Assembly: GCA_937967755.1 (NCBI GenBank)
Contig: CALBTA010000035.1
Span: 1-8,352, forward strand
DNA length: 8,352 nucleotides
Source of the DNA: an uncultured Planctomycetaceae bacterium
GTDB taxonomy: Bacteria; Planctomycetota; Planctomycetia; Pirellulales; Pirellulaceae
Reading direction: 5' to 3'
Of the stretch, positions 1 through 5,560 are shown piece after piece. The notes beneath the pieces are model-generated. The model saw nothing but the letters and a program-made list of their open reading frames with translations, had not been told where the DNA came from and searched no databases. Numbering within the stretch: position 1 is the stretch's first letter; each line of letters starts with the position of its first letter. Both the position numbers and the translations under genes were made by a program.

Positions 1-94
1 GTGAACGGGTTCGTTGTTGAATGCGACGATTCGTCTTTCGCTTGCGGATGTAACCCTGGTCGGACGATACTGCAGTACCTCTACAATTCGAAGA

Positions 95-502
95 ATGGAC
101 TGGATCACGAACGAAATCGCGATCGGCAACTATCAGGATGCCGCGAACGTTGAGTTGCTTGCTGCCGAAGGATTTCAATCCTTGCTTTGCTTGGATGGAA
201 GTCACCGGCCAGATGCTTCGACGATCGGCATCGATACATGCGATACGTTCGACTTGATTGATGGACCGGGAAATGAAGCCTATCGTTTTCAGCAAGCGGT
301 TAAGCGCCTGGTCGAGCTGGTTGAGGATCATACGGTCTTCCTGGTCCACTGCCATGCGGGACGAAGCCGTTCGCCGTTGGTTGTCGCTGGATTCTTGATC
401 GTAACGAAAAACTCGCAACCAGACGTGGCGATTGCCAAAATTGGCGAAAAGCGGGAAATCAATATCTCGTCCGGCCTAGAAGACTTGTTGTATTGGCTTT
501 GA
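95..502 (+). CDS. Small dual-specificity / tyrosine phosphatase-like protein
   Basis: A 135-residue protein with the cysteine-phosphatase signature CX5R: HCHAGRSRS places the catalytic Cys at about residue 86 and the phosphate-binding Arg at 92. Known chemistry of the family is phosphate-monoester hydrolysis through a phosphocysteine intermediate. An Asp at about residue 56 (LIDGPGNE) could be the general acid, though this is a guess from spacing. The frame opens earlier at a TTG (14), but the N-terminal 27 residues before the ATG at 95 look unlike the family, whereas MDWITNEIAIGNY matches the usual beginning of these small phosphatases. No clear Shine-Dalgarno precedes 95. There is no signal peptide or membrane segment, so it is probably cytoplasmic. 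It ends 42 bases before uppS on the same strand and may be co-transcribed with it. The substrate cannot be told from sequence; phosphoprotein, nucleotide or phosphoinositide-like substrates are all possible. Confidence 0.8.
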   Translation: MDWITNEIAIGNYQDAANVELLAAEGFQSLLCLDGSHRPDASTIGIDTCDTFDLIDGPGNEAYRFQQAVKRLVELVEDHTVFLVHCHAGRSRSPLVVAGFLIVTKNSQPDVAIAKIGEKREINISSGLEDLLYWL

Positions 503-532
503 TAAATTTGATGAGCAGATCGCCGCCATCTT

Positions 533-536
533 AAGG
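533..536 (+). promoter_or_regulatory. Ribosome binding site of uppS
   Basis: AAGG lies eight bases before the GTG at 545. It supports this GTG as the uppS start, giving the N-terminus MSESHLDIPPEHRPRHIAVIMDG, where the family core begins at about residue 15. Confidence 0.5.
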
Positions 537-544
537 CCATTACC

Positions 545-1192
545 GTGTCGGAATCACACCTAGACATCCCACCTGAACACCGCCCGCGCCATATCGCCGT
601 CATTATGGATGGCAATGGGCGGTGGGCGCAGCGGCGGGGGTTGCCGCGGGTTCAGGGGCATCAGCGTGGGGTTTCGACGGTCCGGCGAACGACCGAGGAG
701 TGCGCCCGGCTCGACATCGAGCAACTGACGCTTTACTGCCTGTCGAGCGAGAACTGGAAACGCCCGCAGCAGGAACTCGATTTTCTGATGCACCTGCTCG
801 AGCAGTACATGGTCGAGGAACGCTCGACGATCATGGACAACAACGTTCAGGTCGCGGTGATCGGCCGCCGCGACGGCATCCCGGCCGAGGTGCAGGCCGA
901 GATGGATGAGACCATCCGCCTGAGCGCGGCCAACACCGGCACGCGGTTATGCCTGGCGATCAACTATGGTGCCCGGGCGGAACTGGTCGATGCGGTGCAG
1001 CGCATTGCCGGCGATTGCGCCAGCGGAAAAGTTAAGCCGGCCGAGATTTCCGAAGAACTGATCAGCAGCTACCTTTATACCGCCGGCATGCCCGACCCCG
1101 ATTTGATGATTCGTACCGCGGGCGAAATGCGGATCAGCAATTTTCTGCTGTGGCAGATTAGTTATGCTGAACTATGGGTGACCGAGCGCTGA
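545..1192 (+). CDS. uppS: Undecaprenyl diphosphate synthase, interrupted by in-frame TGA
   Basis: UppS is the cis-prenyltransferase that extends farnesyl diphosphate with isopentenyl diphosphate to C55 undecaprenyl diphosphate, the carrier for peptidoglycan and other surface polymers. The 215 residues before the stop contain nearly the full catalytic set: the Mg-binding Asp22 in MDGNGRWA (21-28), His39 (GHQRG), SSENWKRP (67-74), the diphosphate-binding arginines 190 (RTAGE) and 196 (RISNFLLWQ), and Glu209 (SYAELW). The frame meets TGA at codon 216, but the following codons continue the family C-terminus (WPEF...RRERRYGG) with no gap or shift, so intact length would be 244 residues, normal for the family. 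The stop falls where E. coli UppS has Leu (TDVLWPDF compared with TER-stop-WPEF). The truncated form would lack the conserved C-terminal tail. It precedes cdsA, a common order. Identity is certain; whether an active protein is made is not. Confidence 0.9.
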   Translation: MSESHLDIPPEHRPRHIAVIMDGNGRWAQRRGLPRVQGHQRGVSTVRRTTEECARLDIEQLTLYCLSSENWKRPQQELDFLMHLLEQYMVEERSTIMDNNVQVAVIGRRDGIPAEVQAEMDETIRLSAANTGTRLCLAINYGARAELVDAVQRIAGDCASGKVKPAEISEELISSYLYTAGMPDPDLMIRTAGEMRISNFLLWQISYAELWVTER

Positions 1193-1235
1193 TGGCCGGA
1201 GTTCGAGATCGAGGATTTGCACCAGGCCATCAGCG
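1187..1235 (+). repeat. 11-bp perfect inverted repeat enclosing the uppS TGA codon
   Basis: CGCTGATGGCC (1187-1197) and GGCCATCAGCG (1225-1235) are exact reverse complements separated by 27 bases. The TGA at 1190-1192 lies in the left arm. The pairing breaks at the next outer position (G1186 against A1236). As RNA it would form an 11-bp stem with a large loop. The loop shows no convincing upper stem with a bulged U and a small GU-containing apical loop, so it is not a canonical bacterial SECIS element. It could equally be the footprint of a mutation templated from the opposite arm. Confidence 0.6.
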
Positions 1236-1279
1236 ACTTCGCCCGGCGCGAACGGCGTTACGGCGGGCTGAACGAATGA
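1193..1279 (+). pseudogene. uppS: C-terminal remainder of uppS after the in-frame stop
   Basis: These 28 codons plus a terminal TGA (1277-1279) read WPEFEIEDLHQAISDF followed by ARRERRYGGL and a short tail. This is the standard end of UppS proteins, including the conserved arginine-rich RRERR-aromatic-GG motif. There is no start codon or ribosome binding site of its own, so it makes sense only as the continuation of the 545-1192 frame. Its preservation without further damage means the stop is recent, is read through, or is a sequence error. Confidence 0.85.
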
Positions 1280-1287
1280 GAAAGGCA

Positions 1288-1368
1288 AAATGACAAATGA
1301 CAAAAGTTGCATTTGATCAGTTGCCAGTGAGTTCATATTTGTCATTTGTCATTTGAACTTTGTCATTT
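1288..1368. repeat. TGACAAA repeat units, inverted, in the uppS-cdsA spacer
   Basis: A 17-base arm AAATGACAAATGACAAA (1288-1304) is followed by its exact reverse complement at 1338-1354, with 33 bases between. A further unit TTTGTCATTT follows at 1359-1368. Each arm is itself a 7-base tandem of ATGACAA. The block ends just before the cdsA ribosome binding site. It is AT-rich in a GC-rich neighbourhood and could fold into a long hairpin between the two genes. It may belong to a dispersed intergenic repeat; that needs genome-wide counting. Confidence 0.75.
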
Positions 1369-1375
1369 CTCCTTC

Positions 1376-1380
1376 AGGAG
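1376..1380 (+). promoter_or_regulatory. Ribosome binding site of cdsA
   Basis: AGGAG sits six bases before the TTG at 1387. This decides the start against the upstream TTG at 1360, which lies inside the repeat block and would put the AGGAG within the coding region. Confidence 0.7.
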
Positions 1381-1386
1381 CTTCCC

Positions 1387-2301
1387 TTGCTGCGTTGGCG
1401 AATCATCTCGGCCGTGGTGATCATCGCCATCTTTGCCGCCTGCTGCTGGTTGGACTTAACTTATCCGCTGGCGGGAATCGGCGGGCTATGGCTGATGCCG
1501 CTGGGGCTGCTGGTTACCATGCTGGCGACGGCCGAAGTTTGCTCACTGATCTTTCGGCGCTTAACCCGTTTGCACCTGGTCATGCTGACCATCGGCAACG
1601 TGCTGATCTTCAGCGGCGCGGCGCTGCCGGGTTACATTCCGGCGCTGGAGAACGATTCGGCGATGGGGCACCTCGGCATTCCGATGATGTTGTTCTCGCT
1701 GGCGACGTGCATCGCCTTCGGGGAACAGATGCGGACTTACCGCTCCGGTGAGCAAGCCATCAGCCGCCTGGGGCGAACCGTGCTGGCGTTGGCCTATGCC
1801 GGGCTGCTCATGAGCTTCCTCGTCGCCCTGCGACTGTTGGGTGAAAACCCGTTGGGATTCGTGGCGCTGGCATCGATGATCATCGTGGTGAAAGCTTCGG
1901 ACATCGGCGCTTACACGCTGGGAAGAATGTTCGGCGGTCGCATTTTCGGACAAGCCCGCCTGGCACCCGTGCTAAGCCCCAAGAAAACCATCGAAGGTTG
2001 CCTCGGCGGAATTCTGTTCGGTTGTCTAGGAAGCTTCGTTTCATTCTACGTGCTTGGCCCCATCATCATGGGCGAGGGATTTTCGATGCCACCGTTGTGG
2101 GCCTGGCTGGCTTATGGAGTATTGCTGACCATCGCCGGCATGTTCGGCGACCTGGCCGAATCGCTGCTCAAACGCGAAGCCGGTGCCAAAGACAGCAGCC
2201 GCTGGCTCCCCGGCCTCGGCGGAGTGCTCGACCTGCTCGACTCCATCCTCTTCGCCGCCCCGCTCGCCTATGGCATGTGGGCGACGGGGATTTTGGGGTA
2301 G
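1387..2301 (+). CDS. cdsA: Phosphatidate cytidylyltransferase (CDP-diglyceride synthase)
   Basis: CdsA is an integral membrane enzyme that converts phosphatidic acid and CTP to CDP-diacylglycerol, the branch point for membrane phospholipids. The 304-residue protein begins MLRWRIISAVVIIAIF, typical of the family, and is strongly hydrophobic with several membrane helices. The central KASDIGAYTLGR and LSPKKTIEG motifs are present. The C-terminal signature runs from about residue 259 to 285 (SLLKREAGAKDSSRWLPG, then GGVLDLLD), keeping the expected Lys262-Arg263, Lys268-Asp269, Asp282 and Asp285. Two positions differ from the classical pattern: Leu replaces the His before GG and Leu replaces the Arg in DRxD. 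The start is a TTG supported by AGGAG six bases upstream. It follows uppS by about 107 bases, and the two genes probably serve envelope synthesis together. It ends with TAG. Confidence 0.93.
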   Translation: MLRWRIISAVVIIAIFAACCWLDLTYPLAGIGGLWLMPLGLLVTMLATAEVCSLIFRRLTRLHLVMLTIGNVLIFSGAALPGYIPALENDSAMGHLGIPMMLFSLATCIAFGEQMRTYRSGEQAISRLGRTVLALAYAGLLMSFLVALRLLGENPLGFVALASMIIVVKASDIGAYTLGRMFGGRIFGQARLAPVLSPKKTIEGCLGGILFGCLGSFVSFYVLGPIIMGEGFSMPPLWAWLAYGVLLTIAGMFGDLAESLLKREAGAKDSSRWLPGLGGVLDLLDSILFAAPLAYGMWATGILG

Positions 2302-2355
2302 GACTTCAGTTTCGGTAGAATAACTGACTTAGCAAGAGCCGCGATCCCTTCAATC

Positions 2356-2360
2356 GGAGG
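2356..2360 (+). promoter_or_regulatory. Ribosome binding site of the LamG-domain gene
   Basis: GGAGG lies eight bases before the GTG at 2369, a strong site that fixes this start. Upstream, TAGAAT (2316-2321) resembles a sigma-70 -10 box, 17 bases after a poor TTGGGG match (2293-2298) that overlaps the end of cdsA. I regard that promoter only as a possibility. Confidence 0.6.
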
Positions 2361-2368
2361 TAAGTGCC

Positions 2369-3331
2369 GTGAAGAACTTCCCTGTCATTGTTCTCGTTGG
2401 TACGGTCACATCGTTTTTCGCTGGCGGACTGCGTGCCGAACCGGCCAGTGATGGGAAAGAGCATTCGAAACTTCCGGGACCGGTGCTTCACTACAACTTT
2501 GAATCGCAAACCGTCGATGCCGTGCTCAACCAATTGGGGCGGGCGCACCCCGGCAAGCCCAACCGAGCGTTCTTCACCAAGAGCCTATCGGGCGATACAA
2601 GCTTTAGCGCTCGCAAAGAACCGGTGAAGACTGGGTACATCGAAACGGCGGACCACGAAGATTTCAATGGACCCGAGTTCACCGTCGCGGCATGGGTTAA
2701 GTTGCGTCGGGATGATTCCAACGGGTCGGTCGTTTGCAAGCACGATTGGTTGAACGGCGGGGCCCGTGGGTTTGTGCTTCGGTTCTATTCGTCGAAAAAG
2801 CCGAATCTCACTATCGGAGCGGCGGGATGGAAATCGGTTGATGGAGAGACGCCCCTGCTAGTCAACCAGTGGACCCACGTAGCCGGAACATTTGACGGGA
2901 CGCACCTCCGCATATTCCACAACGGCCGGCTCGACGGGTCAAACGAAATCACAGAGGACTATACGCCTTCTCCTTACCCCCTGAGAGTTGGCCACGCCGC
3001 CTTCGCGCTGGATCGCCACCGAAAATTCGACGGTCAGTTAGACGATGTCATGTTATGGAACCGGGCGTTGTCGGAATCGGAACTCCGCGAACTGTACGAG
3101 GAACAAAAGGACGCACGGCCCAAGCCGCTCACGCCGGAGTCGATCGCGCCCCTCGTCAAGGGATTGGGCGCGGATGACTACCAGCAACGCGTCGCAACGC
3201 AACAGCGGCTCATCGAGCTAGATACTGAATTGCTGCCGCTGATCGAGGGCCACCAAAAAAAGGCCGATCCGGAAATCGCCTGGCGGTTGAGGCAAGTGAA
3301 AAAGATCATCAACCGCGATCTCTCAGAGTAG
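2369..3331 (+). CDS. Secreted LamG / concanavalin A-like domain protein
   Basis: A 320-residue protein. Residues 1-23 form a signal peptide (basic start, hydrophobic VIVLVGTVTSFFAGG, likely cleavage after LRA), so the protein is exported. About residues 36-245 are a LamG/laminin-type jelly roll. It opens with VLHYNF; the core has FTVAAWVKL (104-112) and WTHVAGTFDGTHLRIFHNG (168-186), and it closes with FDGQLDDVMLWNRALSESEL. Such domains bind carbohydrate or protein ligands and are often appended to other modules. After a linker, about residues 255-317 form a helical segment (LVKGLGADDYQQRVATQQRL, then DPEIAWRLRQVKKII) resembling the short HEAT-like tails seen in many planctomycete secreted proteins. 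No catalytic motif is visible, so a binding or structural role outside the cytoplasm is the most that can be said. The GTG start has a strong ribosome binding site. It converges with the next gene, their stops three bases apart. Confidence 0.82.
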   Translation: MKNFPVIVLVGTVTSFFAGGLRAEPASDGKEHSKLPGPVLHYNFESQTVDAVLNQLGRAHPGKPNRAFFTKSLSGDTSFSARKEPVKTGYIETADHEDFNGPEFTVAAWVKLRRDDSNGSVVCKHDWLNGGARGFVLRFYSSKKPNLTIGAAGWKSVDGETPLLVNQWTHVAGTFDGTHLRIFHNGRLDGSNEITEDYTPSPYPLRVGHAAFALDRHRKFDGQLDDVMLWNRALSESELRELYEEQKDARPKPLTPESIAPLVKGLGADDYQQRVATQQRLIELDTELLPLIEGHQKKADPEIAWRLRQVKKIINRDLSE

Positions 3332-3334
3332 CTG

Positions 3335-4159
3335 CTACCTCGGCTCGCCGCCGGCGCTCGCATCACCGAGTCGCAAATATGCTTCCGCATACCGGCGGCC
3401 GAATTCTTTGAGCGACGGCGTATCGAAGTGCGTGTTGTCTGACTTTGCCGTTAGCTCGTCCGACGAAACGAAGCCGGCGTGGGAGTCTTCCTTGGCGACT
3501 TCTTGATGCGCCGCATCGACCAGCTTGCGGGCGTCGTTCCAGGGGCGCTTGGGGAATTGTCCCAGTTGACCGATGATGAACGGCAACTCGGGCGCGGCCA
3601 GATCTTTGCGGAAGCGGGCGATCAGTTGGGTTTGCCGCTGCTCGTATTTGGAAGCCGCCTCGGGTTTGGAATCTGATTCGCCCTGGTGCCAAAGGATGCC
3701 TTTGAGTGTTCCGTCTTGCACCGCGGTCTTCGCCCGGGCGATGGCATCGTCATAGGGGTGGCTCTTCGTCTGTCCGTGATAGCCGCCCGGCTCCCAAGAA
3801 GTAATCGGCGATCCGCCGCAGGCCGCCGGAATCAATCCAACGGTGATATCCGGATTCGCTTCCGCAATCGCTATGGCGAACGACCTTCCCAAGCCAACGG
3901 CTGGGACTCTTTTATCCCGGTGCAACGGATCGACAGTTGGCTTCCTCTTGCCATCTTTCCCCACCGCCATCCCCCGACGGCCCGGCCGCCGATCTTCCTC
4001 CGCAACCCGTCCCCGCCCCGCCATATTCGATTGCCCAGCGAGCAAGAACAGGTGGAAGTTTTCTTGGGCTGGGAGTTTGATGGGTTCGTTGGCACGCGCC
4101 TTCGTCCAAGAAAGCAGCGCGATTGCGGCAAAGCAAGCGATTGTTTTGGGGATGTTCAT
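3335..4159 (-). CDS. Secreted sialate O-acetylesterase-like (SASA, SGNH-type) hydrolase
   Basis: A 274-residue protein with a signal peptide (MNIPKTIACFAAIALLSW, likely cleavage after ARA at about residue 23). The mature part has the carbohydrate-esterase SGNH blocks: FHLFLLAGQSNMAGRG with nucleophile Ser44, the oxyanion glycines in PAACGGSPITSW (111-122), WHQGESD (157-163) and a catalytic Asp241/His244 pair in SDNTHFD. All catalytic positions are therefore present. The family deacetylates sugars such as acetylated sialic acids or xylan; the substrate is not predictable here, but planctomycetes carry many paralogues for polysaccharide breakdown. The frame stays open upstream to 4519, but that extension is antisense to the gene at 4308, and the signal peptide fixes the start at 4159. 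No strong ribosome binding site is visible. It is divergent from the membrane-protein gene across a 148-base spacer. Confidence 0.85.
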   Translation of the reverse strand: MNIPKTIACFAAIALLSWTKARANEPIKLPAQENFHLFLLAGQSNMAGRGRVAEEDRRPGRRGMAVGKDGKRKPTVDPLHRDKRVPAVGLGRSFAIAIAEANPDITVGLIPAACGGSPITSWEPGGYHGQTKSHPYDDAIARAKTAVQDGTLKGILWHQGESDSKPEAASKYEQRQTQLIARFRKDLAAPELPFIIGQLGQFPKRPWNDARKLVDAAHQEVAKEDSHAGFVSSDELTAKSDNTHFDTPSLKEFGRRYAEAYLRLGDASAGGEPR

Positions 4160-4307
4160 AAATCTGTCGACGCCTGAAAAGTGCGTGGGATACCTTCTGT
4201 TGGTTAGAATATCACGGATGCAGTTCGAAATGTATCGCGACAATCGAATCGATGGTGATAGTAGTGTAGCGGCCGCCTTTTCGTACGATTCAGAATACTG
4301 ACGATTC

Positions 4308-4751
4308 ATGAACCGTTTCACCGTGGCACGAATGCTGTTCGCCGTTACTGCAACCAGCGTTTGTCTAGCGTTAACCGTGCCGAGCGTTGCTGACTTAAGG
4401 TGGCTCGTCTTCGAGCAACAGCTTATTGCCAGGGCGATGCCGCTTGCCCTTGGTATTGCTGTTGCGGGAATCTTACTGAAGCTACGGCGGCAAGACTTGC
4501 CCTCGGTCGTTGTGCTCACTCTCGCGGCTTATCTTGGGTACTGCGTTTCTTCCGCCGTGAGTATGACAACTAAGGGACCGCGGTATGATCTTGCCGAAGC
4601 CTTTAACGTTACGTTGAGTTCCACTTTCTGTGCGTGGTTGCTATTCCGTACTGTGACCCACGGAAAGATGTGCGCAATCGCCGCTTGGTCGATCGGCCTG
4701 CGCTTGTGGCGGAAAATTCCCAAGGCTCGCTGCGAAGGCGGTGATTGCTGA
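4308..4751 (+). CDS. Unrecognised small membrane protein with four predicted helices
   Basis: I do not recognise this 147-residue protein. It has four hydrophobic stretches: about residues 9-25 (MLFAVTATSVCLALTV), 43-57 (AMPLALGIAVAGILL), 65-84 (PSVVVLTLAAYLGYCVSSAV) and 102-117 (TLSSTFCAWLLFRTV). A basic tail ends in Cys. The beginning (MNRFTVARMLFAVTA) resembles the N-termini of many small planctomycete inner-membrane proteins of unknown function. There is no catalytic motif, and codon use is slightly less GC-rich than in the neighbours. No Shine-Dalgarno precedes the ATG. Support as a real gene comes from the membrane-protein pattern, the ATG just after a spacer, and the palindrome directly behind its stop. 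It could be a small sensor or transport accessory, but nothing shows this. Confidence 0.6.
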   Translation: MNRFTVARMLFAVTATSVCLALTVPSVADLRWLVFEQQLIARAMPLALGIAVAGILLKLRRQDLPSVVVLTLAAYLGYCVSSAVSMTTKGPRYDLAEAFNVTLSSTFCAWLLFRTVTHGKMCAIAAWSIGLRLWRKIPKARCEGGDC

Positions 4752-4756
4752 TGTTC

Positions 4757-4778
4757 GAACAAGTCTGGAGACTTGTTC
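4757..4778. repeat. Perfect palindrome between convergent genes, possible terminator
   Basis: GAACAAGTCT (4757-4766) and AGACTTGTTC (4769-4778) are perfect reverse complements with only two bases between, giving a stable hairpin with a tight loop. It begins five bases after the stop at 4749-4751 and lies in the gap between a plus-strand gene and the minus-strand SRPBCC gene, so it could stop transcription from both sides, although no T-tract follows. A 23-base stretch (4760-4782) recurs with three mismatches at 6546-6568, which marks it as a repeat element rather than a one-off hairpin. Confidence 0.7.
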
Positions 4779-4820
4779 CACGAAGGCCATGGGAGGATCA
4801 CGAACTCCCCAAGAATTCCA

Positions 4821-5300
4821 TCAAACGGCGACAAGCTCATCGATTCTCGCCCCCTCCTCCGCAACGGATCTAATCAACTCGTTTCGTGTTTCCAACAGCT
4901 TCCGCAAGTATCGCTCCAAGAACAACCAATCGGCAACGCGGCCGAGAATTCCCAGCGGAGATGTGTAGTCGAACTGATCCGTCATAACCGTCTGGCTGCC
5001 GTCCCATCGGAAATAGTGATCGTGGTCAAGGCGCTTAAATGCGCCGGAGAGCATGGTGTCTCGGAAGTGGTGCGGCGGGTCGAACACGACAATCTTGGAT
5101 GTTAGCCGTTGGCGGATGCCAAAATGCGTCGCCTCCCACGTCACCGTTTCGCCCAGGCCGATCAATCCGGTGGTGCGGCCAGCCACCGCCTTTTCACGAG
5201 TCCCGGCGGTCGATTCCACGTGAAGATCGATGCTGCGGGCAAGATCAAACACGACCCGCAGCGGTGCCTCGATTCGCGTTTCAAGTTTAATATTCGGCAT
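4821..5300 (-). CDS. SRPBCC-fold (START/Bet v1-like) family protein
   Basis: A 159-residue protein from the ATG at 5300. It opens MPNIKLETRIEAPLRVVFDLARSIDLH, the usual first strand and helix of the SRPBCC hydrophobic-pocket fold (beta strand, then 'APxxxVFDLARSxD'). Later elements fit: LGETVTWEATHFGIRQRLTS, then FDPPHHFRDTMLSGAFKRLDHDHYF and a final long helix (ADWLFLERYLRKLLETRNELI). The fold binds small hydrophobic ligands, and members range from cyclases to membrane-associated proteins; no specific role can be assigned. A GTG at 5324 would add eight residues (MDDSAATN), but the family normally begins near MPxIxLET, so 5300 is preferred. Neither start has a clear ribosome binding site. No signal peptide is seen. 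It is divergent from phoH across a 260-base spacer. Confidence 0.75.
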   Translation of the reverse strand: MPNIKLETRIEAPLRVVFDLARSIDLHVESTAGTREKAVAGRTTGLIGLGETVTWEATHFGIRQRLTSKIVVFDPPHHFRDTMLSGAFKRLDHDHYFRWDGSQTVMTDQFDYTSPLGILGRVADWLFLERYLRKLLETRNELIRSVAEEGARIDELVAV

Positions 5301-5560
5301 GTTGGTGGCTGCTGAATCATCCACGGGAACGAGTCCACGCTCGCCCGCTAAATTGACCGAAGCAAGCTTGCGAGGTTAACGACCATCATTTCCAGAGCGA
5401 CCGGTACGATCCGCGCGAACCTTTCGGTGCGTAACCTGTTCTGTCATAAGTGGTTACGCTGATCACCCCGGGCTGCTTCTCGCACCGGCTGGGGAATCCG
5501 CTATAGTTTTATGGTGCGAAATTTACACGTTTGCATGAGCGGGCTACGGCCCAATTCTGA
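5301..5560. other. Divergent spacer between SRPBCC gene and phoH
   Basis: This 260-base spacer is the longest gene-free stretch here. It contains an 8-bp inverted repeat GCGTAACC (5429-5436) and GGTTACGC (5452-5459) around a 15-base loop, a palindrome GCAAGCTTGC (5362-5371), and a small GGGC/GCCC hairpin with a four-base loop (5541-5552) just before phoH. TATAGT (5502-5507) is a plausible -10 box for phoH, but I see no good -35 hexamer at 16-18 bases. No conserved RNA family is recognised. Confidence 0.4.
5502..5507 (+). promoter_or_regulatory. Possible -10 element upstream of phoH
   Basis: TATAGT differs from TATAAT at one position and lies about 54 bases before the phoH ATG in the only AT-rich pocket near that start. 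The -35 region is poor, so this is a weak call from one hexamer and position. Confidence 0.25.

Noticed and set aside
1..94. End of an upstream gene or a TTG start at 14 for the phosphatase
   Set aside because: Frame 1 is open to about 153 and frame 3 closes at 18-20, but neither gives a recognisable C-terminus. The 27 residues from 14 do not look like the phosphatase family.
1190..1235. Selenocysteine insertion (SECIS) at the uppS TGA
   Set aside because: The stem includes the TGA itself and encloses a 27-base loop without a recognisable upper stem, bulged U or small GU apical loop. UppS also has no redox chemistry that would favour selenocysteine. Kept only as a testable alternative.
3328..3338. 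Terminator hairpin at the convergent stops (GTAG/CTAC)
   Set aside because: Only four base pairs with a three-base loop and no T-tract; too weak to call.
3686..4301. Plus-strand open frames of 163 and 152 residues opposite the esterase
   Set aside because: Both are rich in Arg/Pro/Ser with no recognisable domain and are shadows of the well-supported minus-strand gene.
4160..4519. N-terminal extension of the minus-strand esterase frame up to 4519
   Set aside because: The frame is open but runs antisense to the 4308-4751 gene, and a clear signal peptide begins at 4159.
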